DNA of 64,000 nucleotides from Amnibacterium endophyticum (GCF_042680685.1 NZ_JBHUEA010000014.1:33997-97996), one strand, 5' to 3'. Shown: positions 7,325-16,886, counted from the stretch's first letter. Translations and numbers: made by a program. Notes: generated by a model not told the origin, from the letters alone.

Positions 7325-8865
7325 GCCACACCACCACCAACAGCGGGGCGCCCGTCGAGAGCGACGAGTACTCGCAGAGCGTCGGCGCGAACGGCTCCAT
7401 CGCGCTGACCGACCACTACCTGGTCGAGAAGCTGGCCCAGTTCAACCGCGAGCGCGTGCCGGAGCGCGTCGTCCACGCGAAGGGCGGCGGCGCGTTCGGG
7501 CACTTCGAGGTCACCGGGGACGTCTCGCAGTACACCCGCGCGGCGCTGTTCCAGCCGGGCGCGGACACGAAGCTCGTCATCCGCTTCTCCACCGTGGCGG
7601 GGGAGCAGGGCAGCCCGGACACGTGGCGCGACCCCCGCGGGTTCGCGATCAAGTTCTACACGGCCGAGGGCAACTACGACATGGTGGGCAACAACACCCC
7701 CGTGTTCTTCATCCGCGACGGCATCAAGTTCCCCGACTTCATCCGCTCGCAGAAGCGCCTGCCGGGCAGCCACCTGCGCGACAACACGATGCAGTGGGAC
7801 TTCTGGACCCTCTCGCCCGAGAGCGCGCACCAGGTGACCTGGCTGATGGGCGACCGCGGCATCCCGTCGACCTGGCGCCACATGAACGGCTACAGCTCGC
7901 ACACGTACCAGTGGATCAACGCCGACGGCGAGCGCTTCTGGGTGAAGTACGCGTTCCACACCGACCAGGGCGCGCAGACGCTGACGCAGGAGCAGGCGGA
8001 CCAGATGGCGGGCGCGGACGCGGACCACCACATCCGCGACCTGTACACCGCGATCGAGAACGGGCAGTTCCCGACCTGGACGCTCAAGGTGCAGGTGATG
8101 CCCTACGAGGACGCCAAGTCGTACCGCTTCAACCCGTTCGACGTGACGAAGGTGTGGCCGCACAGCGACTACCCCGAGATCGAGGTCGGGCGGATGACGC
8201 TCGACACGAACCCGGAGAACTACTTCGCGCAGATCGAGCAGGTCGCGTTCGCGCCCTCGAACTTCGTGCCGGGCATCGACGCGTCGCCGGACAAGATGCT
8301 GCAGGCCCGCATCTTCAGCTACGCGGACGCGCACCGCTACCGCGTCGGCACCAACTACCAGCAGCTGCCGGTCAACGCGCCGCGGAACGAGATCCACTCG
8401 TACTCGAAGGAGGGCGCGATGAACTACTCGTTCCCGCCCGCCTCGCACCCGGTCTACGCGCCGAACTCCTACGGCGGCCCCGCGGCCGACCCGCAGGCGG
8501 CGGGCACCGGCTCGTTCCACTCCGACGGCGAGCTGGTGCGCAGCGCCGTCACGCTGCACGCGGACGACGACGACTTCGGCCAGGCCGGCGCCCTCTACCG
8601 CGACGTCTTCGACGACGCGGCGCGCGAACGCTTCCTCGTCACGATCACCGGTCACGTCGGCGGCGTGAAGGACCCCGCGATCCGCGACCGGGCCGTGGAG
8701 TACTGGCGCAGCGTCGACGCGGACCTCGGCGCGAAGCTCGAGGCGGCGCTGCCGCCGATCGAGAACCCGCAGCCGGTCGGCGAGCAGTGGGCGAAGCCGT
8801 CGCCCGCCGCCAGCGACTGGGCGGTCGACACCGCGGACGCGCCCGAGCCCGCTCCCGCGAAGTAG
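7321..8865 (+). CDS. katA: Monofunctional heme catalase
   Basis: A 514-residue clade-type small-subunit catalase that splits H2O2 into water and O2 in the cytoplasm. The distal His52 lies in VVHAKGGGAFG, the catalytic Asn125 in VGNNTPVFF, and the proximal heme ligand Tyr334 in RIFSYADAHRYR. The length and full domain order match the family. The start overlaps furA by 4 nt and has its own GAAGGAGGAG site, so expression should be strong and FurA-controlled. A perfect 17-bp hairpin follows the stop. Confidence 0.96.
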   Translation: MSHTTTNSGAPVESDEYSQSVGANGSIALTDHYLVEKLAQFNRERVPERVVHAKGGGAFGHFEVTGDVSQYTRAALFQPGADTKLVIRFSTVAGEQGSPDTWRDPRGFAIKFYTAEGNYDMVGNNTPVFFIRDGIKFPDFIRSQKRLPGSHLRDNTMQWDFWTLSPESAHQVTWLMGDRGIPSTWRHMNGYSSHTYQWINADGERFWVKYAFHTDQGAQTLTQEQADQMAGADADHHIRDLYTAIENGQFPTWTLKVQVMPYEDAKSYRFNPFDVTKVWPHSDYPEIEVGRMTLDTNPENYFAQIEQVAFAPSNFVPGIDASPDKMLQARIFSYADAHRYRVGTNYQQLPVNAPRNEIHSYSKEGAMNYSFPPASHPVYAPNSYGGPAADPQAAGTGSFHSDGELVRSAVTLHADDDDFGQAGALYRDVFDDAARERFLVTITGHVGGVKDPAIRDRAVEYWRSVDADLGAKLEAALPPIENPQPVGEQWAKPSPAASDWAVDTADAPEPAPAK

Positions 8866-8878
8866 CCGCGGGCCGACT

Positions 8879-8917
8879 CTCCGCGGTCGGTGGGGCGACA
8901 CCCCACCGACCGCGGAG
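8879..8917. terminator. Perfect 17-bp hairpin after katA
   Basis: CTCCGCGGTCGGTGGGG (8879-8895) pairs fully with 8901-8917 around the loop CGACA. It sits 14 nt after the catalase stop and 12 nt before the end of the convergent zinc-ribbon gene, so it probably ends both transcripts. No T-tract follows. Confidence 0.7.
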
Positions 8918-8928
8918 CCCGTCCGCGG

Positions 8929-9138
8929 TCAGACGCGGAAGTCGCCGCCGCAGGTGTCGCAGTGCACGACGGACGAATCCGCGTGCACCACCGCGACCAC
9001 GCGCCCGTCGCAGCCCTCCGCGGGGCAGGGGCCGTCGACCGCGGCCTGGACGGTCGAAGGATCGCCGGTCGTCGCCCCGAGGCTGTGCTTCACCCGCTCG
9101 ACCCGGTCGACGATCGTGTCGGAATCCGTGCTGCTCAC
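8929..9138 (-). CDS. Small zinc-ribbon protein
   Basis: A 69-residue protein with four cysteines in two knuckles, CPAEGC (38-43) and CDTCGG (60-65), separated by a short beta-hairpin (GRVVAVVHADSSVVH). That is the plan of a single zinc ribbon. The N-terminal 35 residues are polar and probably helical. The GTG start has GAGGAGGAC 10 nt upstream. Small ribbons like this often accompany nucleic-acid machinery, but nothing here shows a partner, and the function is unknown. Confidence 0.7.
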   Translation of the reverse strand: MSSTDSDTIVDRVERVKHSLGATTGDPSTVQAAVDGPCPAEGCDGRVVAVVHADSSVVHCDTCGGDFRV

Positions 9139-9159
9139 GCTGTCCTCCTCGGGTCCGGG

Positions 9160-9175
9160 CCCGTCCCCGGACGGG
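9160..9175. terminator. Hairpin downstream of the acyltransferase gene
   Basis: CCCGTCC and GGACGGG form a 7-bp stem with a 2-nt spacer. It lies 60 nt beyond the stop of the acyltransferase gene (minus strand) and upstream of the zinc-ribbon gene, a fitting place for a terminator. Confidence 0.35.
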
Positions 9176-9236
9176 GGGACGCTACGGCTTCGCGGTCCTG
9201 GACACGCAGAGCGATATCACACCCCTTCCCCTGTTA

Positions 9237-10229
9237 TCAGGGACTTGACAGGCTCGAGCGGCCGACGCCGCCGCGGCGTGGCCGGCGGACTCGGGCGGTC
9301 CCGGCCAGCACCGGGGCGAGCGGGCTGCGGACCACGAGCAGGCCCACCGCCCACGGCACCAGCAGGCAGAGGGCGAAGTCGAGCACGCGCCCCGAGCTCG
9401 GCGTCCGCAGCAGCCACAGGACGACGGGGTGCAGCAGCAGCACGACGACGGCCGGGAGGGCGAGCGCCGTCGCGACGCGTCCCGCCGCCTCGGGCAGGCG
9501 GTCGAACAGCGCCTCGGCCAGCAGCACCAGCCCCGCGGGCACCGCGACGCCGAGCGCGTAGCCGAGCACGGGTGTGCCGACGTCCCCGGCCTTCAGGTCC
9601 ACCGGCTGGGCGCCGAGCAGCAGCGCGATCGCGCCCGCCGCCACCAGGGCCGCACCGACCGCCGCACGGCGTCGGATCCGCGGCAGCACGCGCTGCGCCG
9701 CGACGCCGGCGATGACGAACGGCAGGCAGAACACCGCCGTGCCGACGGCGAGCGGCGTCCGCGCGAGCGCCGGCCCGGCCAGCGTGCCGGCGATCGCGCC
9801 GCCGAGCGCGACGACCAGCTGCCAGCGGAGCGCCAGCGGGGACAGCAGCCGCGCGAGGACCGCGGTCACCAGCAGCGAGCTCAGGAACCAGAAGGTGTGG
9901 AAGGGGCGGTGCGCCGCCTCGAGCCCGCTCGCGATCCCGCCGAGCGACGGCCAGGACCCCGGCCCCTGCACCGTCGCGTACGCCGCGAGCAGCACGGCCA
10001 GCCACACGACGTAGGGCAGGCCGATGGAGCGGATGCGCTTCCGCGCCTCCTCGCCGGTCGTGCGGCCCGGCCGCTCGAGCAGCCCGGTCAGGAAGAAGAA
10101 GACCGGCACGTGCCAGGCGAACACGGCGTCGTGCAGCACGCGCGAGGACAGCCAGACGTGCCCCGCGACGACCGCGACCAGCGCGGCCACCCGCACCGCG
10201 TCGAGCCCGCCGGACCGCGCCCCGCTCAC
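9237..10229 (-). CDS. Acyltransferase 3 family membrane protein
   Basis: A 330-residue integral membrane protein with about ten hydrophobic helices. It opens like the acyltransferase 3 family: GLDAVRVAALVAVVAGHVWL, with the conserved His of the R/H active-site region, followed by WHVPVFFFLTGLL. These enzymes move acyl groups (acetyl, succinyl) onto sugars or lipids at the membrane. The GTG start overlaps the stop of the LtrA gene (GTGA), so the two genes are translated as an operon. The acceptor is unknown. The last 15 residues are basic and probably cytoplasmic. Confidence 0.82.
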   Translation of the reverse strand: MSGARSGGLDAVRVAALVAVVAGHVWLSSRVLHDAVFAWHVPVFFFLTGLLERPGRTTGEEARKRIRSIGLPYVVWLAVLLAAYATVQGPGSWPSLGGIASGLEAAHRPFHTFWFLSSLLVTAVLARLLSPLALRWQLVVALGGAIAGTLAGPALARTPLAVGTAVFCLPFVIAGVAAQRVLPRIRRRAAVGAALVAAGAIALLLGAQPVDLKAGDVGTPVLGYALGVAVPAGLVLLAEALFDRLPEAAGRVATALALPAVVVLLLHPVVLWLLRTPSSGRVLDFALCLLVPWAVGLLVVRSPLAPVLAGTARVRRPRRGGVGRSSLSSP

Positions 10230-11377
10230 GACGCCGCGCGGCGCCGCGCGTCCACCTCCAGCACGACCACGGCGGCGACGACGAGCAGTGCGGCGACCTG
10301 GAGGCCCGCGGGCACGAGGGCGGCGAGCGCGCAGAGCACCGCGACGACGGGCAGCGCGACCCGCGCGACGGGCCCGAGCGCATGCCGCAGCACGAGCGCC
10401 CAGGTCGACAGGAGGAAGAGCGCGAGCGGGACGGTCGCGGCGGCCGTCACCGCGACGGCGCCGTCGTGCTCGTCGGCGAGGTGCTCGATCGCCAGCTCGA
10501 GCCCGGCGGCGAGCGCGGCGGCGGAGCCGAACACGACGTAGTGGCCGTAGCCGTAGGCGAAGGTGCCGCGCATCGCGGCGCCCGCGACGGGGGAGGGGCG
10601 GCTGAAGTAGACCCACCACATGCCGGCCACGAGCACCAGCGCCGTCGCGCCGAGCAGCACGAGGTCCGCGCCGCGCGTCGATCCCTGGGCGCCGTTCAGC
10701 GCCGTCCACACCGACAGCAGGCCCTCGCCGAGCACGATCAGGGTGAACAGGCCGTACCGCTCCGCGATGTGCCGGCGGTGGAACGGGGTCGTGCGGCGGT
10801 GCTCCGCCCAGACCGGCACCGCGAGCTCCGCGGCCACCAGCAGCAGGACGCCGGCGGTGCGCAGCCCGGGCGGCACCGCCAGCAGCAGCGCCCAGCAGCT
10901 CTGGACGAGCGCGACGCCCCCGGCGTAGCGGATCGCGGTCGTCCGGTACTCCGGCGCCCGCGCCGAGCGCAGCCACTGCACGACGAGCGCCAGCCGCATG
11001 ACGACGTACCCGACCACCGGCACGGTGAGGTCGCCGGACTCCACGAAGCGCGGGATGCCCGCGGCCACGATCAGCACGCCGCCCATCTGCAGCACGGTCA
11101 GCGCGCGGTAGAGCCAGTCGTCGGTGTCGAAGGCGGAGGCGAACCAGGTGAAGTTCACCCACGGCCACCAGACGGAGAAGAAGGCGACGAGGAACGGCAG
11201 CAGGCCGCCGCGCAACCCGTCCGCCTCCGCGTGGAGCAGCGACGTCGCCGCCACGGAGACGCCGACGACGAAGGTGAGGTCGAAGAACAGCTCGAGGCTG
11301 CTGGCGGCGCGGTGCGGCTCCGTGGGGTCGCGGGGGCGCATCGGTCGCAGCCCGCCCCGGACGAGCGGAGACGTCAC
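10226..11377 (-). CDS. Low temperature requirement protein A (LtrA) family
   Basis: A 383-residue membrane protein. RPRDPTEPHRAASSLELFFDLTFVVG near the N-terminus is the signature opening of LtrA proteins. It is followed by WWPWVNFTWFASAFDTDDW and ERYGLFTLIVLGEGLLSVW, all conserved in the family, and about twelve helices. LtrA was named from Listeria mutants that cannot grow in the cold; its biochemical role is unknown. The GTG at 11377 is preceded by CAGGAT at 6 nt, favouring a leaderless start; ATG 11341 is the in-frame alternative and lies nearer the conserved region. Confidence 0.88.
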   Translation of the reverse strand: MTSPLVRGGLRPMRPRDPTEPHRAASSLELFFDLTFVVGVSVAATSLLHAEADGLRGGLLPFLVAFFSVWWPWVNFTWFASAFDTDDWLYRALTVLQMGGVLIVAAGIPRFVESGDLTVPVVGYVVMRLALVVQWLRSARAPEYRTTAIRYAGGVALVQSCWALLLAVPPGLRTAGVLLLVAAELAVPVWAEHRRTTPFHRRHIAERYGLFTLIVLGEGLLSVWTALNGAQGSTRGADLVLLGATALVLVAGMWWVYFSRPSPVAGAAMRGTFAYGYGHYVVFGSAAALAAGLELAIEHLADEHDGAVAVTAAATVPLALFLLSTWALVLRHALGPVARVALPVVAVLCALAALVPAGLQVAALLVVAAVVVLEVDARRRAAS

Positions 11378-11383
11378 GGGGCC

Positions 11384-11389
11384 ATCCTG
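11384..11389 (-). promoter_or_regulatory. -10 hexamer upstream of the LtrA gene
   Basis: On the minus strand CAGGAT ends 6 nt before the GTG at 11377. It supports the longer reading of the LtrA gene and a leaderless mRNA. Confidence 0.45.
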
Positions 11390-11423
11390 GCCCTCCGGGC
11401 GCGCCCGCCGCGCGACCGGCGGC

Positions 11424-12923
11424 TCAGCGGGTGCCGGCGCGGATCGTCCAGATGCCGTGCTTCGCGAGCACGGGCTGCTCGCGAAGCCGGTCGAGCGACT
11501 CGGCGTTCAGCGCCGTGTTGCGGCGCCAGCGGATGAAGGCGGCGCTGTCGAGCAGGTAGTCGGTCGTCGAGCGCTGGTAGCCCGGGTTCTGCCGGCGCCC
11601 CACGAGCCCGCCGCCGGCCGCCTCCAGCCGCTCCGGTCCGAAGCTGTAGCCGCCGGTGTCCGGCCGCAGCGGGCACCCCTCGTCGAGGTCGCGGCTCAGC
11701 ACGTCCATCACGGCGAGCAGCGTCGGGTCGTCGGAGGCGATGCAGCCGGGGATGCGGGCGGCGGCCGCCTGCAGCGCGGCGCCCGGCGGTCGCACGTCCA
11801 CGCGCTCCAGGTCGTGCCGAGCGTTCAGGGCGACGACCGCGACGAGCGTCAGCGTGACGGCGCCGGCCGCCGCGCCGCGGTGCTTGAGCAGCGGCACGAC
11901 CCGGCCCACCGCGACGCCCAGCAGCAGCATCAGCACCGGCGCGGTCAGCCCGGCGTAGTGCGCGAAGAACGACGGGGACGCCTGCGCGACCGCCCAGTCC
12001 GCGACGAGCATCGTCGCGATCACCCGCGCGCCGGGCGTGAGCACGGCGATCACGAGCCCCGCCACGACGAGCAGCAGCAGCACGATCGTGAGGGCCCGCA
12101 CGTCGACGCCCGGCAGCGCCCCGTGCCGGTGCACCCCGACCGCGCCGAGCAGGGTCCGGGCCCGCGTGAGGAAGCCGCTCGCGTCCGACCGGCCGCGGCC
12201 GGCCTGCGCGAGCACGACCTGCGCCCACATGGTGGCGGGCGCCGCGGCGAAGAACGGCAGGTAGACGACGAGGCCCGCGACCACCGCGCCGGCGAGCACC
12301 CGCAGCCGGCCGCCGTGCGCGAAGGCGAGCACGACGAGGGCGGGCACGACGTACCAGATCTTGAAGCCGCAGGCGACGCCGAGCGCGAGGCCCGCGACGA
12401 GGTGCGCGCGGTGCGAGGCGCCGTGCCGGGTCAGCAGCAGCGCGAGGAGGATGCCGGTCGTGCCGACCGGCTCGAGCAGCGCGGTGCGCTCGTCGTAGAC
12501 GGCGGGGAAGAACACGGCGTAGCCGATGCCGCCGACGAGCATCGCGGGCACGCCCCACCGGCGCACGACGAGCGCGACGAGCACCGCGTTCGCCGCCCCG
12601 ACCAGCTGGAACGCGACGCGGAAGGCGCGCAGGCCGACCGGGTCGCCGAGCAGCCCGCCGATCCCCGCGAACGGCGACGCGGCGAGCACCATGCCGGGCG
12701 GCTGCAGGAAGAGGAAGTCGCGATAGGGCAGCCGGCCGTGCAGCAGGGAGGCCGCGGCCGCGTAGTGGACGCCGTCGTCGTAGGCGCCGACGCCGAGCAG
12801 CCCGCCGCCGCGCACGGCCATCTGCAGCCGCAGCGCGAAGGCGACGAGACCGATCGCGACGAGCAGCAGCACCTCGCGGCGGGGCAGCCGGAGTCGGCGC
12901 CGGTCGAGGGGGAGCGCGGTCAC
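11424..12923 (-). CDS. GT-C fold membrane glycosyltransferase (RgtA/ArnT-like)
   Basis: A 499-residue polytopic protein. After the first helix (EVLLLVAIGLVAFALRLQ) comes the first extracytoplasmic loop with GAYDDGVHYAAAASLLHG and LPYRDFLFLQPPG. The acidic residues in that loop and the YRDF-QPPG motif mark lipid-phospho-sugar-dependent GT-C enzymes. About ten more helices follow, then a C-terminal soluble domain of ~130 residues (IPGCIASDDPTLLAVM to the end). It probably glycosylates an envelope polymer or lipid outside the membrane. The GTG at 12923 has CACCAT 6 nt upstream. Confidence 0.8.
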   Translation of the reverse strand: MTALPLDRRRLRLPRREVLLLVAIGLVAFALRLQMAVRGGGLLGVGAYDDGVHYAAAASLLHGRLPYRDFLFLQPPGMVLAASPFAGIGGLLGDPVGLRAFRVAFQLVGAANAVLVALVVRRWGVPAMLVGGIGYAVFFPAVYDERTALLEPVGTTGILLALLLTRHGASHRAHLVAGLALGVACGFKIWYVVPALVVLAFAHGGRLRVLAGAVVAGLVVYLPFFAAAPATMWAQVVLAQAGRGRSDASGFLTRARTLLGAVGVHRHGALPGVDVRALTIVLLLLVVAGLVIAVLTPGARVIATMLVADWAVAQASPSFFAHYAGLTAPVLMLLLGVAVGRVVPLLKHRGAAAGAVTLTLVAVVALNARHDLERVDVRPPGAALQAAAARIPGCIASDDPTLLAVMDVLSRDLDEGCPLRPDTGGYSFGPERLEAAGGGLVGRRQNPGYQRSTTDYLLDSAAFIRWRRNTALNAESLDRLREQPVLAKHGIWTIRAGTR

Positions 12924-13002
12924 CCGGGGATGGTGCCACCCGCATCGCGTTCCGTCGCGACCATCCCGCCGCGACACGCGAACGGGTGACGGAGGGGCGG
13001 CG

Positions 13003-13008
13003 TACGGT
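13003..13008 (+). promoter_or_regulatory. -10 hexamer of the zinc-ribbon nuclease gene
   Basis: TACGGT ends 6 nt before the GTG at 13015; the only purine-rich site (GGAGGGG) is too far away to act in translation. Leaderless start inferred. Confidence 0.5.
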
Positions 13009-13014
13009 GCGCGC

Positions 13015-13833
13015 GTGCCCGAGCCGGTCGACGCCTGGTGGGAGCGCCGCCGCGCCTCCACGGGACGCGACGTGCCCTACGCCCGCGGCACCTACCGCGA
13101 GCAGTGGAGCCGCTACCCGGTGCTCGCCCGGCAGTACCACCCCGACCTCAACCGGGGGATCGCGCTCAGCCAGGTGCCGCTGTCCGCGGACGTCTGGCTG
13201 CAGTGGCAGTGCGACGCGGGGCACCGCTTCATCGCGACGCCGGAGGAGCAGCGCATGAAGCCGGGCGCCGGGCGGCGGCGGAGGTCGACGTGGTGCCCGC
13301 GCTGCTCGGAGGGCGCGCTCGGGCGCCCCGTCGGCACGGGCGCACCGGCGCCGAAGCGGCGGACGGCGACCCTCTGCACGAAGACCCCCGACCTCCCGCC
13401 GGGCGAGGCGTTCGTCAGCGTCTGCGCGCCGAAGCCGGCCTCCGCCGCCGAGCCGGCGCTGCGGCAGCGGCTCGCGCGGCGCCTCGAGTTCGACCCGGCG
13501 CCGACCGCGATCCGCCTGCGGGAGCCGTTCTTCGACCACCTCGAGGCGTGGCCGGACATCCTGCTCGCGGACCTGCGGGTCGCGGTGGAGCTCGACACCG
13601 TGGGGCGGCACGGCCTCGAGCACTCCGGGAAGCGGGAGGCGGTCGACCTGCGCAAGGACCGGCTGATCCGCCGGGTCGGCTGGGAGGTCGTGCGGGTGCG
13701 GCTCGACCCCCTCCCGCCGATCGGGCCGTTCGACCTGACCGCGGCGTCCGTGTCGAACGCGCTCGCGGACCGGCTGCTCGACCGGCTGCGCGAGATCCGC
13801 GGCCCGCTGCTCGTCGACGCCTGGCTGCGCTGA
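13015..13833 (+). CDS. Zinc-ribbon protein with PD-(D/E)XK/Vsr-like nuclease domain
   Basis: A 272-residue two-domain protein. Residues ~35-100 read YPVLARQYHPDLNRG, then WQCDAGHRF (Cys66, His70) and WCPRC (Cys94, Cys97), matching the repeated probable zinc-ribbon domain DUF4379. The C-terminal ~100 residues contain PDILLADLRVAVELDTVGRH and DLRKDRLIRRVGWEVVRVR, the D...ExD...K pattern and helix of Vsr/DUF559-type nucleases. Such fusions are found in many bacteria with no known role. It is followed 67 nt later by a SNF2 ATPase in the same direction, and then by a DUF559 gene facing it. Confidence 0.75.
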   Translation: MPEPVDAWWERRRASTGRDVPYARGTYREQWSRYPVLARQYHPDLNRGIALSQVPLSADVWLQWQCDAGHRFIATPEEQRMKPGAGRRRRSTWCPRCSEGALGRPVGTGAPAPKRRTATLCTKTPDLPPGEAFVSVCAPKPASAAEPALRQRLARRLEFDPAPTAIRLREPFFDHLEAWPDILLADLRVAVELDTVGRHGLEHSGKREAVDLRKDRLIRRVGWEVVRVRLDPLPPIGPFDLTAASVSNALADRLLDRLREIRGPLLVDAWLR

Positions 13834-13900
13834 GGCCCTCCGCCGATCCGCGTGAGCCGCACTCCCGCTCGCGTCGGAGGCGCGTGGCACGGTGGAGGCC

Positions 13901-16783
13901 GTGGGCGCGGACGACTGGCGGGGTGCGCTCGACGGCCTCCTCGTACCGCGCGAGGCGGAGCCGGCCGCGCCCGCCACCCTCGCGCTGCAGGTGCAGGCGC
14001 GCGAGACGCTGCCGCGTTCCGCGCACCGCTGGAACGGGCCGACGACCCGGGCCGCGGCCGCGGACTCGGTGCACGACCTGCGGCTCGGGCTGCGACCCGT
14101 CGCCCACAGCGGCGCCGGCTGGGCGCGCGGCGGGCTGACCTGGCAGTCGCTCCCGCACGTGCAGGGGCGGCTCGGGCTCGATGCCGCCCAGCACCGCTGG
14201 ATGTGCGAGCTGGGCGCGGTGTTCCGCGCCGCCGTGCCGGCCGCGGCCGGGCAGGACCCGGACTGGCTGTTCCTCGACGACGCGCCCAACCCGCTGATCT
14301 GGGACCTGCTGCGGCAGGGTGAGGCGCTCGGGGTGCCGCTCGTGGCGCCCGGCAGCGGCTCGGCGCGCCTCGCGGGAGCGGCGCGGCTGGTGCTCGATGT
14401 CCGTCGGGACGAGGGCGGGTTCCGGATCGCGCCGCGCCTCACCGTCGACGAGGAGGGGATCGACCCGGCTGCCGCGCACGCCGTCGGCGGCCACGGCGTG
14501 TGGGCCACGGGCGCCTCCCCGGCCCACGTGCTGCTCGCGCCGGGCCGGGTGGATCCCGACCTGCTGCGCCGGGACGCGGTCACGGTGCCGGCCGACGCCG
14601 CCGACGAGCTGCGGGGGCGGTGGCTGCCCGCGCTGCAGGAGCGGTTCCCGGTGCGCAGCACCGACGGCTCGACGCCGATCCCGTCGCCGTCCCCGCCCCG
14701 CCTCGTGCTCACGGTGCGGAGCGGGGACGCCGGCGGGGCGACGCTGTCCTGGCGGTGGGAGCGGCTCGGCGGCGCACCGGCGCCGCAGGTGCCCGCACCC
14801 GCCGGGCTCCCGGCGGGCTGGTGGCCGGCCCGCGGCCTCCCGGCGACGCGCGTGCTCGACGCGGAGGCGGCGGTCGACCTCGCCGTGGACGTCCTGCCGG
14901 CGATCGCGGCCGGCGGGGAGGTCGACGTCGAGCAGGTCGGGGAGGCCCCGCGGGTGCTGACGGGCGAGCCGCGGATCGAGGTGAAGGTCGCGCCCACGGA
15001 GCGCACGGACTGGTTCGACCTCGGCGTGACGGTGACGATCGACGGCCGCGACATCCCCTTCGGCCCGCTGTTCCAGCACATCGCGGCGGGGAAGCGACGG
15101 CTGAAGCTGGTCGACGGGACCTTCCTGTCCCTCGCCCACCCGCGCCTCCGCGAGCTCGTGGCGCTGGTCGAGGAGTCCGCCGAGATCCCGGAGTGGGCGT
15201 CCGGGTTCGCCCTCCCGGCCGCGCGGGCGGTGCGCTGGACCGACTTCGAGGACCTCGCCGACGAGACCGACGAGGTCGCGTCCTGGCGGGCGCTCCGCGA
15301 CGCGGTCGCCGCCGCGCCCGAGCCCGTCCCGCCGCCGACCGGCATCGCCGCGACGCTGCGGCCGTACCAGCAGCGGGGGTTCGAGTGGCTCGTCTTCCTC
15401 GCCCGGCACGGGCTCGGCGGGGTGCTCGCCGACGACATGGGGCTCGGCAAGACGCTGCAGTGCCTGGCGCTCGTGCAGCACGCGCTCGAGGCGGGCGAGA
15501 CGCGGCCGCACCTCGTCGTCGCGCCCGTCTCCGTCGCCTCGAACTGGGTGGCGGAGGCGGCGCGCTTCGCGCCGGGCCTCCGGGTGCGGCTGGTCCGGGA
15601 CGCGGCCGAGGTGCCGGGGATGACCGAGGACGTCGACCTCGTCGTCACCACCTACCCGCGCCTCCGCCTCGACGCCGACGCGTTCCGGCGCGCGGCGCCG
15701 GGCTTCGCCGCGCTGGTGCTCGACGAGGCGCAGGCGGTGAAGAACGCCGCCGCGGTGACGCACCGGGCCGCCCGCGACCTCGGCCTCCGCACCGTCGCGG
15801 TGACGGGGACGCCGCTCGAGAACTCGCTCACCGAGCTGCACGCGGTCCTCGCGCTGACGTCGCCCGGGCTGTTCCCGTCGCTGCGCCGCTTCCGCGAGGA
15901 GTTCGTGCGGCCGATCGAGGGCCTGCGCACCGGGTACACCGAGGGCGTCGGGGCGGGGAGCGCGCCGGAGGCGAACGCCGCGCACCGGGCCGAGCGCCTC
16001 ACGCGGCTGCGGCGGCGGATCCGGCCGTTCGTGCTGCGGCGGACGAAGGAGCAGGTGGCGCCCGAGCTGCCGCCGGTCGAGCAGCAGGTGGTGCACGTCG
16101 ACCTCGCGCCCGACCACCGCGCGCTGTACGACGTGACGCTGCAGCGCGAGCGCCGCAAGCTGTTCGGGCTGCTGCCGGACCTCGACCGCAACCGCTTCAT
16201 CGTGCTGCGGTCGCTGACGCTGCTGCGGCTGCTCGCGCTCGACGCCGCGCTGATCGACGACGAGCACGCGGGGCTGCGCGCCGCGAAGCGCGAGCTGCTC
16301 GCCGACGAGCTGGGGGAGGCGGTCGCCGAGGGGCGCCGGGCGCTCGTGTTCAGCCAGTTCCCCTCCTACCTGCGCCTGGTCGGCGAGCGGCTCACGGCCG
16401 AGGGCGTGCCGTGGGCGCAGCTCGACGGCGGGACCGGCGACCGCGACGCGGTCATCGCGCGGTTCCGCAGCGGCGAGGCAGCGGTGTTCCTCATCAGCCT
16501 GAAGGCGGGCGGCTTCGGGCTGAACCTGACGGAGGCGGACCTCGTCTACCTGCTCGACCCGTGGTGGAACCCGCAGGCGGAGCAGCAGGCGATCGACCGG
16601 GCGCACCGCATCGGGCAGGACAAGCCGGTGACCGTCCGCCGCCTCGTCGCGGCGGGCACGATCGAGGAGAAGGTGCTCGCCCTGCAGCGGCGCAAGCAGG
16701 ACCTGTTCGACGCGGTCGTCGACGACGGCGAGCCCTTCGCGGCCGCCCTGACGGAGTCCGACATCCGCACCCTCCTCTCCTGA
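13901..16783 (+). CDS. SNF2-family DNA translocase/helicase (DEAQ box)
   Basis: A 960-residue protein. The first ~450 residues are poorly conserved and resemble the N-terminal accessory part of bacterial HepA/SNF2 proteins. The motor follows: LRPYQQRGFEWL, Walker A DDMGLGKT, Walker B box LVLDEAQAVKN (DEAQ in place of DEAH), VTGTPLENS, and in the second lobe VFSQF, LKAGGFGLNLT and QAEQQAIDRAHRIGQ. It should move on double-stranded DNA and strip proteins from it, not unwind it. CACGGT lies 7 nt before the GTG at 13901; GTG 13892 is in frame and possible. Confidence 0.88.
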   Translation: MGADDWRGALDGLLVPREAEPAAPATLALQVQARETLPRSAHRWNGPTTRAAAADSVHDLRLGLRPVAHSGAGWARGGLTWQSLPHVQGRLGLDAAQHRWMCELGAVFRAAVPAAAGQDPDWLFLDDAPNPLIWDLLRQGEALGVPLVAPGSGSARLAGAARLVLDVRRDEGGFRIAPRLTVDEEGIDPAAAHAVGGHGVWATGASPAHVLLAPGRVDPDLLRRDAVTVPADAADELRGRWLPALQERFPVRSTDGSTPIPSPSPPRLVLTVRSGDAGGATLSWRWERLGGAPAPQVPAPAGLPAGWWPARGLPATRVLDAEAAVDLAVDVLPAIAAGGEVDVEQVGEAPRVLTGEPRIEVKVAPTERTDWFDLGVTVTIDGRDIPFGPLFQHIAAGKRRLKLVDGTFLSLAHPRLRELVALVEESAEIPEWASGFALPAARAVRWTDFEDLADETDEVASWRALRDAVAAAPEPVPPPTGIAATLRPYQQRGFEWLVFLARHGLGGVLADDMGLGKTLQCLALVQHALEAGETRPHLVVAPVSVASNWVAEAARFAPGLRVRLVRDAAEVPGMTEDVDLVVTTYPRLRLDADAFRRAAPGFAALVLDEAQAVKNAAAVTHRAARDLGLRTVAVTGTPLENSLTELHAVLALTSPGLFPSLRRFREEFVRPIEGLRTGYTEGVGAGSAPEANAAHRAERLTRLRRRIRPFVLRRTKEQVAPELPPVEQQVVHVDLAPDHRALYDVTLQRERRKLFGLLPDLDRNRFIVLRSLTLLRLLALDAALIDDEHAGLRAAKRELLADELGEAVAEGRRALVFSQFPSYLRLVGERLTAEGVPWAQLDGGTGDRDAVIARFRSGEAAVFLISLKAGGFGLNLTEADLVYLLDPWWNPQAEQQAIDRAHRIGQDKPVTVRRLVAAGTIEEKVLALQRRKQDLFDAVVDDGEPFAAALTESDIRTLLS

Positions 16784-16797
16784 AGCCCTTCGCCCTT

Positions 16798-16877
16798 CCG
16801 AACGACGGAGTCCTCCCTGATCGACGGAACGCCACACCGCGTTGACCGGACATGGCGGGCGGAAGTCCGTCGTTCGG
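16798..16877. repeat. Dispersed intergenic palindrome, family B copy 1
   Basis: CCGAACGACGGA (16798-16809) and its exact complement (16866-16877) bound an 80-bp element in a convergent junction. Inside is GATCGACGGAA, a diverged copy of the arm. Related elements lie at 17852 and 36302. Confidence 0.8.
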
Positions 16878-16886
16878 GCAGCGGGC